Shown: in pieces, positions 9,432-19,300 of the stretch
Layout: each line of letters opens with the position of its first letter
How positions within the stretch are numbered: position 1 is the stretch's first letter
Assembly (NCBI RefSeq): GCF_001922345.1
Contig: NZ_CP018811.1
Coordinates: forward strand, 1,116,001-1,180,000
Direction of reading: 5' to 3'
Source: Paraburkholderia sp. SOS3
GTDB taxonomy: Bacteria; Pseudomonadota; Gammaproteobacteria; Burkholderiales; Burkholderiaceae
Length of the DNA stretch: 64,000 bases
Translations under genes and position numbers: made by a program
Notes under the pieces: model-generated
Database searches by the model: none
Told to the model about the DNA's origin: nothing
What the model saw: the letters and a program-made list of their open reading frames with translations, nothing else

Positions 9432-10754
9432 TCAGCCGGTCTTCCCATCATGTCCCGCGGACGTCGCGGGGTCGTTCGCAACGTCCGGGCGGCCTGGCCC
9501 TGACGTCCTTAGCATCTGTGCGAGACGCACGCGATCGCACGAGCCTTCCCACATCGAAACGAAGATGACGGCGCACGCGTTGCTGATGACGCTCGTGAGG
9601 GCGCGCGCCTCGGACATGAAGCGGTCGATACCCACCAGCAGCGCCACGCCGGCGACGGGCAGATCCGGAATCACCGTGAGCGTGGCGACGAGCGCGACGA
9701 GCCCGCTGCCGGATACGCCGGCCGCGCCCTTTGATGTGAGCAACATGACGGCGAGCATGGTCGCGATCTGCGGCGCGGAAAGCGGCACATCGCACGCCTG
9801 CGCGATGAACATCGCGGCGAGCGTCAGATAGATCGCGGTGCCGTCCAGATTGAACGAATAGCCCGCGGGCAGCACGAGTCCCACGACGCCCTTGTCGCAA
9901 CCGAGCATCTCGAGCTTCGCGATCAAACGCGGCAGCACCGGCTCCGTCGACGATGTTGCGAGAACGATCAGCAATTCCTCGCGCATGTAGCGCAACAGTC
10001 GCCAGAGCGCGAAACCGTGCAGACGCGCGAGCGGCGCGAGCACCAGCGCGACGAACAGCACGCATGCGACGTAGAGGGACACGATCAGCATGCCGAGCGA
10101 GCCGACCGAACGAATGCCGAAGCGGCCCACGGTGAAAGCCATCGCGCCGAATGCGCCGAGCGGAGCGAGCCGCATGATCATCGCGAGCACGCCGAACAGC
10201 ATTTGCGCGACGCTGTCGATGAGCGCCAGCACGGGCCGACCGGCCCGCGGATACGAATTCAGCGAGAAGCCGAAGAGCAGCGAAAGCAGCAGCACCGGCA
10301 GCACCTCGCCTTTGTCGAATGCGCCGAGCACGGTCTCCGGGATCACGTTCAGACCGAACGCCACGAGCCCGCCCGTCTGCGTGTGCTTCGTATATTGCGC
10401 GAGGATGCTCGAATCGAGACGATGCACGTCGATGTGCATGCCCGCCCCCGGTCGCAGCACGAACGCGGCAACGAGTCCGAGCACGAGCGCGACAGCCGTC
10501 AGAAGATAGAAAAGCGCCAGTGCCCGGACGATCGTGCGTCCGATGGCCTTCCCGCTGGCGAGCGACGTGATGCCCGAGACGATCGTGCAGAAGACGATCG
10601 GCGCGATCATCATCCGCACGAGCGCGACGAACGCGTCGCCGAGAGGTTTGAGCAGCGTGCCCGTCGCCGGCCATAAGTGCCCGACGGTGATGCCCAGCAC
10701 CATTGCGAGCAGCACTTGCACATAAAGCAAATGAAGCGGTCTTGCCGACCTCAC
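9432..10754 (-). CDS. dctA: C4-dicarboxylate:cation symporter DctA
   Basis: A 440-residue inner-membrane carrier of the dicarboxylate/amino acid:cation symporter family. The helical hairpin serine-rich motif (VLATSSTEPVLPRL), the SFNLDGTAIYLTLAAMFIAQ segment and the GVSGSGLVALVATL hairpin are all present, as is the unwound-helix region near GIDRFMSEARALTSVISN. It takes up succinate, fumarate and malate. It begins inside the last codons of the LysR gene (4-base overlap), so the two are cotranscribed on the minus strand with the regulator first. This head-to-tail fusion of regulator and carrier differs from the usual DctB/DctD control. Confidence 0.92.
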   Translation of the reverse strand: MRSARPLHLLYVQVLLAMVLGITVGHLWPATGTLLKPLGDAFVALVRMMIAPIVFCTIVSGITSLASGKAIGRTIVRALALFYLLTAVALVLGLVAAFVLRPGAGMHIDVHRLDSSILAQYTKHTQTGGLVAFGLNVIPETVLGAFDKGEVLPVLLLSLLFGFSLNSYPRAGRPVLALIDSVAQMLFGVLAMIMRLAPLGAFGAMAFTVGRFGIRSVGSLGMLIVSLYVACVLFVALVLAPLARLHGFALWRLLRYMREELLIVLATSSTEPVLPRLIAKLEMLGCDKGVVGLVLPAGYSFNLDGTAIYLTLAAMFIAQACDVPLSAPQIATMLAVMLLTSKGAAGVSGSGLVALVATLTVIPDLPVAGVALLVGIDRFMSEARALTSVISNACAVIFVSMWEGSCDRVRLAQMLRTSGPGRPDVANDPATSAGHDGKTG

Positions 10755-11737
10755 GATGCGGTCTTCCTTCTCGTCCTGGCCGCCGTTGTCGTGGTTGTGG
10801 TCTTGGTCGTGCTGTTGCTCGCGGCTTCGCTGGTTGCGGCGCCGGCGCGCTTCGTCTCGATGATCGCCCGGTGAAACTCCTGTGCCGCCGGCGTGAGCGG
10901 CCGTCCGCGCCGTCTTACGATTCCAATGCGTCGTTTCACCACCGGTTCGACGAGCGGCACGCTCGTGAGGATCGGGTGGTCGTGTCCGGGCATGGCCATC
11001 GACGGCACGGCGGCGACGCCGAGTCCCGCTTCGATCAATCCGAGCATCGTCGTCACGTGCCGTGTTTCGCAGACGCTTGGCGCGCGAGGCGACACGGCGG
11101 TGAGTGCCTGGTCGAGCAACAGGCGGTTACCGGAAGTCTTGTCGACAGAGACGTAGTCGTGTTCGTAGAGTTCGTCCCACGTCACGCGCTTCTTGCGTGC
11201 GAGCGGATGGTCGCGGCGGCAGGCAGCAACGAATCGCTCCTGCAGCAGGACTTTGAATTCGATCTCGGATTCCTGACTGCCCATGAAGCTCACGCCGAAA
11301 TCGGCCTCGCCGCTGTTGACGGCGCCGAGTACCTCGTTGGCACTCGCATCGAGAAGCTTGACCCGGATGCGTGGAAAGCGGCGATGGTAGCTTGCGATGA
11401 CGCCAGGCAGAAAGTAGTACGCCACCGATGGCACGCACGCGATAGTCACCTGACCCAGGCGGCTCGATGAAACATCGCGAATGCCGAGCAGTGCGATGTC
11501 AAGGTCATCCAGCAGTCGTTCCGCGCTCGGGGCGAACACGCGGCCGACCGTCGTGAGTGTGACGCTGCGTGTGGTTCGCTCGAACAGACGCACGCCGAGC
11601 GCTTCCTCGAGCTTGTCGATCCGGCGACTCAAAGCCGGTTGGGAAATGCTCACGGCCTCGGCAGCTTTGCGGAAGCTTCCCAGCTCCACGACCGCGCGAA
11701 ACGCCTGCAAATCGTTCAAGTCGAAGTTGACGCCCAC
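10751..11737 (-). CDS. LysR-family transcriptional regulator
   Basis: A 328-residue LTTR. An N-terminal helix-turn-helix (LQAFRAVVELGSFRKAAEAV, SQPALSRRIDKLEEALG) is followed by a periplasmic-binding-like effector domain from ~residue 95 (LGQVTIACVPSVAYYFLP) to ~300. The last ~25 residues are a low-complexity Thr/Ser/Ala/Arg/Lys tail not usual for the family, encoded by GTT/GTC/GTG-like runs at 10760-10850. It is the first gene of a two-gene unit with dctA and may control it and, possibly, the divergent organic-acid genes at 7.3-9.4 kb. The effector is unknown. Confidence 0.88.
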   Translation of the reverse strand: MGVNFDLNDLQAFRAVVELGSFRKAAEAVSISQPALSRRIDKLEEALGVRLFERTTRSVTLTTVGRVFAPSAERLLDDLDIALLGIRDVSSSRLGQVTIACVPSVAYYFLPGVIASYHRRFPRIRVKLLDASANEVLGAVNSGEADFGVSFMGSQESEIEFKVLLQERFVAACRRDHPLARKKRVTWDELYEHDYVSVDKTSGNRLLLDQALTAVSPRAPSVCETRHVTTMLGLIEAGLGVAAVPSMAMPGHDHPILTSVPLVEPVVKRRIGIVRRRGRPLTPAAQEFHRAIIETKRAGAATSEAASNSTTKTTTTTTAARTRRKTAS

Positions 11738-11789
11738 GACTGGACTCCGCGTTTTGGAATCCGACTATTTTGCATCAGTCAGGAGAGGT

Positions 11790-11900
11790 GCTGCAGCGGT
11801 TTCAGCGAGACGATGGTGCACAGTGGGAAAAACAGGCAACGGGCTACTTCGATGCGTTATGGCCGTCCTCGATCGCTCCGAGCATGCGCTCCACATTGAT
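11790..11900 (-). pseudogene. Remnant of the ribE 3' end (left copy of an island-flanking repeat)
   Basis: On the minus strand, 11844-11897 encodes VERMLGAIEDGHNASK and a stop. This matches the end of the intact riboflavin synthase at 21966 (VERMLGASQDGYNASK) at 13 of 16 residues. The similarity continues past the stop (about 11790-11843 against 21908-21965), with shared blocks such as TAGCGAGACGA-like and GACAGTGGAAAA-like sequence. Roughly four bases in five agree by eye. Only the gene end is present, in the same orientation as the intact copy 10 kb away. The divergence shows this is not a fresh duplication. It marks the left edge of the accessory island. Confidence 0.8.
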
Positions 11901-11921
11901 GCTCTCTTGATTAGGTGAGAA

Positions 11922-12017
11922 GTGAATGGCAAGGTTACGAGCATTACCAAGCTCGACGAGAGCGGTAAAGCATTGCAGGATGCGGCGGGAAAGCCTGTTA
12001 CGGTGCCTGTGAATTGA
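11922..12017 (+). pseudogene. C-terminal remnant of a toxin/effector gene
   Basis: A short open frame (GTG at 11922, TGA at 12015) encodes about 31 residues with the character of a polymorphic-toxin tail: VNGKVTSITKLDESGKALQ, then DAAGKPVTVPVN. An in-frame stop just upstream closes it, so no complete gene is present. It starts about 20 bases after the ribE fragment ends and stops 43 bases before a PoNi-type immunity gene, exactly where the cognate toxin should end. I infer that it is the last piece of a PoNe-type effector lost when the island edge formed. The alternative is chance coding potential. Confidence 0.5.
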
Positions 12018-12060
12018 ACGACTCTGATAGGAAACCCACACGAAAGGAACAGCTACCAAA

Positions 12061-13047
12061 ATGAGTGAAGCATTCGACAAACTGAGGCGTGAGCCTTTGC
12101 TTCCAGAGCATCACTACCGAGAAAAATTGGAGTACAAGGAAGGCCGGTTAGTGAAGCTTGAGCAGATGCTTGCTGCTCCAGAAAAATTCCCTGGACACAA
12201 GCGAGGTCTATCTTGGGACAGGGGCACTATATCGTTAGAAATTCTGATTGCCCGCTATTCAGCCGGTGAAGCCGTGGCTTCACTCAAAGATGACTTGACC
12301 CGCTGCATGGAATTGTTCAAGTCCCACTATGAATCATATCCAGACTACGGACGACTGCGCCTTTGGGAGCCTGACGCCTACCAATACGTAATGTGGCTGC
12401 TATCGCTGGCGGTGCTGCTCGGCCTGAGGGAATGGGTGCCGGTCATCGCGACGTGGATTAGCACTGAATCCGAGGACGGCCAGGACGTGTTGGTGAGCCG
12501 CCTGTTTGGCCGCCTGGGCATTTCCCTGCCGGGTGATTCGCTGATCCACGAGAAGCCCTACGCCGACCTGTTGCGCGCAACAGAAACGCAAGATGAGGCA
12601 CAGCAACAGGCAATGGCCGACTACCTGAAGCGCTGGTATGGCGGCATGAAGGATTGCTACTGGTACGACCGCCACAAGCGTCTCGAAGCGGGCTTTTTCG
12701 GGTATTGGGCGTTCGAGGCCGGGCTGGTGACGCTGCTTTGGAACATCGACGACCGCAGCTATCGCGACATGCGTTTTTATCCGAAGGATCTGTTGCACTT
12801 CGCGAGCGAGCAGGTAACGGTCCCGCACGATGAAGTGCAGAAGCCGCATATCTCGCGAAAGACCGGCGAGCGCTGCCCCTACGCGGGCCGCTGGGGCGTG
12901 CTCGAATCGCCGGGCGCGTTCGTGCAGGAGCGCATGTTCAAGGAGGGCGACGTGTTCCCCGAAGGCATTGGCCGCGAGCGAATCGAAGGGCCTGTCACGT
13001 GGATCGTGATGTCCCGCGAGGACGGCGGACCGACCCGCGAAGCGTGA
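12061..13047 (+). CDS. PoNi-type immunity protein (DUF1910/DUF1911)
   Basis: A 328-residue cytoplasmic protein. The N-terminal helical half (REPLLPEHHYREKLEY ... SLEILIARYSAGE) and the C-terminal half with RWYGGMKDCYWYDRHK and YFGYWAFEAGLVTLLWNIDD-like sequence (here GFFGYWAFEAGLVTLLWNID) fit the DUF1910/DUF1911 pair known as the immunity to PoNe DNase toxins. A ribosome site (AAAGGAAC) precedes the ATG. No complete toxin lies upstream, only a 31-codon tail, so this is now an orphan immunity gene that could protect against PoNe effectors of neighbours. Codon use in the first 250 bases is more AT-rich than the rest. Confidence 0.8.
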   Translation: MSEAFDKLRREPLLPEHHYREKLEYKEGRLVKLEQMLAAPEKFPGHKRGLSWDRGTISLEILIARYSAGEAVASLKDDLTRCMELFKSHYESYPDYGRLRLWEPDAYQYVMWLLSLAVLLGLREWVPVIATWISTESEDGQDVLVSRLFGRLGISLPGDSLIHEKPYADLLRATETQDEAQQQAMADYLKRWYGGMKDCYWYDRHKRLEAGFFGYWAFEAGLVTLLWNIDDRSYRDMRFYPKDLLHFASEQVTVPHDEVQKPHISRKTGERCPYAGRWGVLESPGAFVQERMFKEGDVFPEGIGRERIEGPVTWIVMSREDGGPTREA

Positions 13048-13061
13048 GCGAATGATGGTCG

Positions 13062-14450
13062 TCAGACTGTAACCCTCAGTGCATCGGCCACCTGCTCGAC
13101 CACCCCCTGCCAATGCCCCGGTCTACGTTGGCGGCACAGCGTCACACTCGGGTACCAGGGTGTATCGCTGCGCGTCATCAACCAGCGCCAGTCGGGCGCG
13201 TAAGGCAGCATCAGGAAAACCGGCACACCCATCGCACCGGCCAGATGCGCGACGGCGGTATCGACTGTAACTAACTGTTCGATATTCGCGAGAATCGCCA
13301 TCGTATCGTTGAAGTCGCGGATTTCGGCGCCAAGATTGAACAGGGGTGCCGCGCCGAAGTAGCGGCCAATTTCCGCTTGCGTCGGACCCATCTGCAACGA
13401 AATAAACGCCACCCGTTCGAGCTTCGCTAGCGCCTCCAGTTGTTGCAGATGCATCGATCGGTTGAAGTCATTGCCATGCGTGGGCCGTCCCGCCCACACC
13501 AGACCGATGCGGCGGTACCCTGCCGGCACCAGTGCGTCGATTCTCGCGCGCCACTGCGATACCCATTGCGGATCAGCGTGCAGATAACGGGGCGCCGCGG
13601 GAATCGTTTCAACCCGTGTACCGAAGCAGTGTGGCAACCCTGAGAGCGGACAATAAGCGTCGAATGCGGGCACGTCGTCCCATCGATCGACACAGCGGGC
13701 GATACCTGCGTGCTGCGCGACGATAGGCTGCATGTCGCGGCTGCATGCAACCACCACGGTCGAGCACCGCTTCGCAACCTCGGGGATATACCGGCTGAAC
13801 TGAATCGTGTCTCCAAATCCCTGATCGCCGATCAACAGCAGCGTGCCACCGGGCATCGGCTTGCCGTCCCAAAGCGGCCGATCATTCGAGGGCAGCAGGC
13901 TCGGAGAATGGGCCATCGAAAAGCGCCATTCATATTCGCGCCAGCCCTCTTCGAACTGGCCGCTCACCAACAACGCCTCAGCCAGTTCGAAATGCGCGGC
14001 GGCTATCGTGTTATCGAGCAGCAACGCGCGACGCAGGCTACCGATAGCCTGCTCGATCTCGAGGCAATCGTATTGAATCACGCCAAGGTTGTAATAGCCG
14101 TGCGCATCTTCGGGCGCAAGACTGACCGAGCGCGACGCATACTCGTGCGCCTCGTCGAGCCTCGATTCGAGGCGATAGAGCTCGGCGATGTTGCGATAAA
14201 AAACCGGCTGATCGGGCTGCAGGCGCAGTGCCTGTTCCATGCGGCCAAGCGCCTCCCGCACACGCCCCCGCTTGTGTGAGACGATTCCGGCCTGATGATG
14301 CGCGATCGCGCTTTCGGGCATTGCCTCGAGCAGCTGTGCAAGAACCTGTTCGGCCTCGTCGAGCCTGCCGGCCTGCTCATGCGCGGCGGCCTCGGCCAAT
14401 CCAGCTTCGAGGGCACGCTGGCCCGCCCCAGTCTGAGTGAAGCTATTCAT
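13062..14450 (-). CDS. TPR protein with heptosyltransferase-like (GT9-fold) domain
   Basis: A 462-residue protein. Residues ~15-185 form four to five tetratricopeptide repeats (AIAHHQAGIVSHKRGRVREA, DAHGYYNLGVIQYDCLEIEQA). From ~200 there is a glycosyltransferase domain with LLIGDQGFGDTIQFSRYIP, GLVWAGRPTHGNDFNRSM and the heptosyltransferase-type VDTAVAHLAGAMGVPV. The layout resembles TPR-glycosyltransferases that modify proteins, including autotransporter heptosyltransferases. It overlaps the upstream sulfotransferase gene by 8 bases and is the last gene of an operon led by an autotransporter. I infer cytoplasmic O-glycosylation of that autotransporter before export. Donor sugar and acceptor are not determinable here. 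Confidence 0.7.
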   Translation of the reverse strand: MNSFTQTGAGQRALEAGLAEAAAHEQAGRLDEAEQVLAQLLEAMPESAIAHHQAGIVSHKRGRVREALGRMEQALRLQPDQPVFYRNIAELYRLESRLDEAHEYASRSVSLAPEDAHGYYNLGVIQYDCLEIEQAIGSLRRALLLDNTIAAAHFELAEALLVSGQFEEGWREYEWRFSMAHSPSLLPSNDRPLWDGKPMPGGTLLLIGDQGFGDTIQFSRYIPEVAKRCSTVVVACSRDMQPIVAQHAGIARCVDRWDDVPAFDAYCPLSGLPHCFGTRVETIPAAPRYLHADPQWVSQWRARIDALVPAGYRRIGLVWAGRPTHGNDFNRSMHLQQLEALAKLERVAFISLQMGPTQAEIGRYFGAAPLFNLGAEIRDFNDTMAILANIEQLVTVDTAVAHLAGAMGVPVFLMLPYAPDWRWLMTRSDTPWYPSVTLCRQRRPGHWQGVVEQVADALRVTV

Positions 14451-16263
14451 CGATCGTATAGCCGAGACGTTCGATCATCGGCTCAAGAACAGGAATAACA
14501 GGCGCGAGATGTTTGAGGTAATGCCGGTAGCGAAAACGCGAACGGCTATAAAGCTTCTCGGTTACCTGCGCATAACTGGCTGTGCGTGCATAGCGGCGGT
14601 TTTCGTGAAAATTCAGGCAACGCTGGTCAAACTCGACGCCGACGAAATCCAGCATGCGCTTTACGTTGGATTCCTGATCATGTATCACATCTTCGTAGCG
14701 CACCGTCATCACCTTGAGCGCCATCTCGGTGCGATAGTGTTCGACCAGTTCCGCAATCCGCACATAGTGTCGCGCAGCCGTCTCCAGGGCATTCGCGCAA
14801 TAGAACCCATGCGTCAAATGATTCGAGAATAACGACAGCACGACGTCTAGCGGATGCCGCAGCATATAGATAACCGGCGCATCGGGAAACAGCAGCGCGA
14901 TCAGACCAAGATGCGTTTCGTTGAGCGGCATCTTGTCGGTGAACCACACCGCGTCCGTTTCCGCGAGCCGGCGTTGGCGCACGCGCTGCAGGTAGTAATC
15001 GCGCAGATTGTCGAGCCCTTCACGCTGATCGCCCATCCAGAGATCGGCCAGCGCCTCCGGATAGGCCAAAGGGCTGTTCAGCATGCGCGGCATCAGCTCG
15101 GTTAGCTCATTGATAAAGGGCAGCTCGTCGCCGGCCGAGATCTTCGGATGCGCCGACAGGATCTGCTCTGCCATGGTCGTGCCGGAACGCGGAAAGCCGA
15201 GAATAAAGACCGGCCGTGGTCCGCTTCGCACCGGCGCCGCACGCGGCACGATGCGCAGACGGCCGGCGGTGAAATAACGCTTGAGGCGCTCGGTCAGGTC
15301 GTTGGCATGATCGTCAAGATAGGCCTGACCGCCCTGTTCGAGATGCATGCGTTTGCCTTCGGCGAACGCGGCAAATGCTTCGTCGAAACGCCCCATCTTG
15401 TCGAGCAGACGTCCTTTTTCCAGCCACTCTTCAGTGCCGAGACCGCCGCTTTCGCGCTCGAGCCGCTCCAGCATCGAGAGCGCGGCGTCGTATTCTTTTG
15501 TCCTCGCGAGCAGAATCGCGCGGTGCAGCAGAACGCTCGGGTTACCGGGCGCAAGCCGCTGCGCTTCGTCGAGCAGCGCGTGGGCACGCGCGAACTCGCG
15601 GTCCGATTCCTCCATACGCGCCCAGCCCAGCCAGGTTTGCAGAATGGTGGAATCGAGCGCGACCGACTCCTCGTAGAGCGCCCGCGCTTCAGCGATCTTC
15701 CCCTGGTTCCTGAGGTTCCACGCAAGATTGGCGAGCAGGATGGGCGGGCGCTCGTTCGTTAGCTCGAGCGCGCGGCGGTAGTGATATTCGCCGACCTGCG
15801 GCCGGTTCGCCTCGGTCAAAACCATTCCCATCAGGTTATGCGACTGCGGGTCGGTCGGCGCAATACGCACCGCGTTGCGCGCGTGCACTTCGGCATCGGC
15901 GAGTTTACGCCTGGCAAACAGCGCGAGCGTCAGTTCGTGCGTCGCCCAGACATTGTTCGGGTTGAACGTCACGAGGCGGCGCACGAGCATCTCGGCGGCC
16001 GTAATCACGCCCTGCGCCTTGCGGATCTGATACAGCACCGCGAGCGCGCCGCCCTGCGACGGCGCCAGTTCGAGCACTTCGAGGCAACGCTTTTCAGCCT
16101 GCGCGAGATCGTTACGCGCGTGAAGCGCGATGGCCTCGTCGACCAGCGGCAGCAAATGCCGGCTCGCCTCGGGCGGCCCCAGCGAGGCCTGATCGAGCGC
16201 GCAGCAACGCAGCGCGCGCAGACCGCTCCCGCAAGAACAGCGTGTCGTGGCGGAATAATTCAT
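14443..16263 (-). CDS. SEC-C motif, TPR and sulfotransferase protein
   Basis: A 606-residue protein. Its extreme N-terminus carries a SEC-C-like zinc knuckle (CSCGSGLRALRCC), followed by a long TPR array (~35-340). A sulfotransferase domain follows with the PAPS 5'-phosphosulfate loop FILGFPRSGTTMAEQILS (~375) and the 3'-phosphate segment VIYMLRHPLDVVLSLFSNHL (~475). The ATG at 16263 is preferred to a GTG 21 bases upstream because an AGGCAGG ribosome site lies just ahead of it and the zinc knuckle follows at once. It sits 46 bases after the autotransporter and overlaps the TPR glycosyltransferase. Likely role: transfer of sulfate to a protein or glycan, plausibly on the autotransporter passenger (inference). 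Confidence 0.75.
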   Translation of the reverse strand: MNYSATTRCSCGSGLRALRCCALDQASLGPPEASRHLLPLVDEAIALHARNDLAQAEKRCLEVLELAPSQGGALAVLYQIRKAQGVITAAEMLVRRLVTFNPNNVWATHELTLALFARRKLADAEVHARNAVRIAPTDPQSHNLMGMVLTEANRPQVGEYHYRRALELTNERPPILLANLAWNLRNQGKIAEARALYEESVALDSTILQTWLGWARMEESDREFARAHALLDEAQRLAPGNPSVLLHRAILLARTKEYDAALSMLERLERESGGLGTEEWLEKGRLLDKMGRFDEAFAAFAEGKRMHLEQGGQAYLDDHANDLTERLKRYFTAGRLRIVPRAAPVRSGPRPVFILGFPRSGTTMAEQILSAHPKISAGDELPFINELTELMPRMLNSPLAYPEALADLWMGDQREGLDNLRDYYLQRVRQRRLAETDAVWFTDKMPLNETHLGLIALLFPDAPVIYMLRHPLDVVLSLFSNHLTHGFYCANALETAARHYVRIAELVEHYRTEMALKVMTVRYEDVIHDQESNVKRMLDFVGVEFDQRCLNFHENRRYARTASYAQVTEKLYSRSRFRYRHYLKHLAPVIPVLEPMIERLGYTIDE

Positions 16264-16309
16264 CGATAACCTGCCTGAGCTCACGCGAAGTACGATCTGG
16301 CGCGTGAGA

Positions 16310-19300
16310 TTACCAGACGTAGCGGAAGCTTCCCGTCACCGCATTGCTGCTTCCCGTACCCGAAAAATAGCCGTCGTAGTGCAGATTGAGACTTCCGCCC
16401 GCGGACACGCGGGTCGACAACCCGACCGCGACCATCGCGCTATTGCCCGGCACCCGCGCTCCTGCCACCGTAAACGCCGTCGAAGGCAGGCCCGCGAAAT
16501 ACGCGGTGGAATTGCGGTCGGTCGGCGCGAATTCGTGAGACCAGCCCACCTGCAGGCTGCTCGCGACGAGCCAGCGGCTGACCGGAACATCCGCGGCAAG
16601 GCGCGCTCCGAGCGTGCTCTTCACCGAACTCTTCGACTGATTCTGCGTGGACAGATCGAGCGCGCCCGCGCCGCTTTCCGTGAATGCGTTTTGCCACACG
16701 GTCCCGAAGCTGAGCCCCGCGAAGGGCGTCAACGTCAGCGTCCGGTTCAGCGGCAAACGATACCCGGCCTCGATGCCACCCAATACTTCGGTAGACGAAA
16801 CGTCGGCGTGCGCCTGGGCCGGCGCGCCTGGCAACGAGGCATCACGCGATGTCGAGCCGTTGCCGACGGCCACGCCGAGCATGCCTTCGAGATAGACCGG
16901 CCCCTTCGTATAGTCGCTATAGACGCCGACCTGCGTATAGTTGACGTCGCCGGCGCCGCCGCCGTTATCGAGGCTGTACGCGGCGGACCCATAGCCCACC
17001 GCAAGGCCCACGCGCAGCGCAGGGTTCACCTTGTAGTCGGCGCCGACGGCCGCACCCGTCACGCTTTCGCTCAAGCCGTGCGTATTGCCGTCGCCGTCGA
17101 GGTGGCCCATCTGTCCGTAGCCGGCCGCCCAGATCCCCCACGGCAAGGACAGATTGGCCCACGGATTGGTAACCGGCGCGCCGTTCAGGCTCGCCAGCTG
17201 TTGACGTCCGCCCGCCGCCGCGGCGTCGCGGCCGGCCGCGCTCGCACTGTCACCTAGCCGCGCGAGAATCGCCTGCTGCTGGAACTGACTGACGAACTGT
17301 TCGCCGGCCATCAGCGCAATGGTCGGCAGGCTCGCGAAATTTTCTCCGGACAGCCGGTCGAGCGAAGCGCGCACTTGCGCCGCCGACATCTGGTCGAGAC
17401 CGGTGAGCGTCGCCGCAAACGCGGCCGGATTCGCCGCCACTGCCTTGTCGAGCGCGAACGCCGTCGCGCTCTGGTTCGGCGTGCCACCTCCCAGGGGCGT
17501 GGAAGTCGCCGTCGAAACCGGCAGTTGACCAAACGTGACGACCACATCGTTCGGATCGTAAGTCAGGTCGGGCGCAAGCAGCGCGTTGCCGAACGTTACC
17601 TGCCCGAAGACGCCGCTCACGCCGCTGCTTGCCGTCAGGATCGTGTAGCGCGTACCGGCGACCGTGAACGAGCCAGTCGGGACGAGCGCAAGCGTGCCCG
17701 CGAGCGCGGCGCTGCCGTCGATCGCGAATGTCGATGCGTTGCCATTGCCGCCCAGCGCCACCTGCAGCGTCGCGCCCGACAACTGCGTGAAATTGCCGGT
17801 CAGCTGCAACGGCGTCGTGAGCGTCCCCGCCTGAAACAGGCCCGCATTGGTCACCGTCGCGATGGCCCAGTTACCGCTCGCGATCCAGCTCGCGCCGCTC
17901 GCGATCCCGAGACCGCTGCCGGCGCCGAAATGGGTGACGGCATTCGTCAGCGTGCCCGAGCCCGTCAAGGTGATCTGACCCGCGCCGCCGCCGCCGTCGA
18001 TATCGCCGTTGAGCACCGAGCCGGTGCCAAGCGTCAGGCTGTTCGCGCCCGCGTCGAACTGCACGGCGATACCGCCGCTGCCGCTGATCGTGCCGCTGTT
18101 GGCAAGCGTCGCGCCGGTGCCCGTGAACACCGCGCCGGTCACGCCGCCGATCGTGCCGCTGTTGTTGACCACCGCGCCGCTGCCGAGCGCGGCCCCAGCG
18201 ATCGCATCGTCGAGGATCGTACCGGCATTGTTTACCGTGCTGCCCGTGCCGACCTGAATGCCGTACTGGCCGCCTTGAATTAGCGCATGCGCCGCGTTGG
18301 TCAGCACGCCGGGGCCCGTCATCTGGACGCCTGTGCCGGCCGTGCCGATGATCGTGCCGGTATTCGTAATCGACCCGCTGCCGGTAATGCCGTTCGTATC
18401 GCCCGTGATCCGGCCGTTATTGACCACGCTCGCGCTGTTGCCAAGCGACCCGGCGCCATTGATCGTGCCGTTGTTGGTGAGCGCACCCGCATTGGCGAAC
18501 GAGCCATTGTTGGTCAGCACACCGATATTGGTCAGGCTGCCGTTGTTGGTCAGCGTGCCGCTATTGGTCAGGCCGCCGCTGTTGCTGAACGAACCGTTGT
18601 TGATCAGCACGCTGCTGTTGATGAACGTGCCCTCGCTCGTGAGCGTCCCGCTGTTGATCGACGCCGCAGCGGTCGTGATGGTGCCGGGATTGTCCAGCAC
18701 GCCGCCGCCTACCACGTTGAGCGCACCCGACATCGTGCCTTGGTTGACGACCGACGCGCCGCTCGCGATCGTCGGATTGACCACGGAGGTCGTGGTGTCG
18801 AGCGTCGATGTGCCGCTGAACTCCGTGTTCTGGAACCCGACGATCTGCGCATCGGAAAGATGGCCCGTTCCCTCGATCAGCAGCGTGTTGTTGCCGTTGG
18901 TGCCGTCCGCGATGCCGCTCAGCACGCCGCCGCTTTCGACAATCAGTACGTTCGTGCCGCCGCTGAATTTGACGGCCGTGCCGCCCGCGCCGTCGATCGT
19001 CCCGACGTTATCGATGGTGCCCGACGCGCCCGTTTCGAACAGCACGCCGATACCGTTCGCGCCGGTCGCCTTGATCGTGCCGGTGTTGGTGATCTGCGTG
19101 TTGCCGCCGGTCGCGATAACGCCATAGCTGGTGCCCGAAATCAGCCCGCTATTGTTGACGCTGCCGCCGGCCCCGAGGCTGATGCCGGCGCCGCTTGCTG
19201 CACTGATCGTGCCGCCGTTGGTGATCGTGCCGGCCCCGCCTTGAACGGCGATGCCGCCGGTCGCACCCGATATCGTCGAAGCGGTGCCCGAATTGACGAC

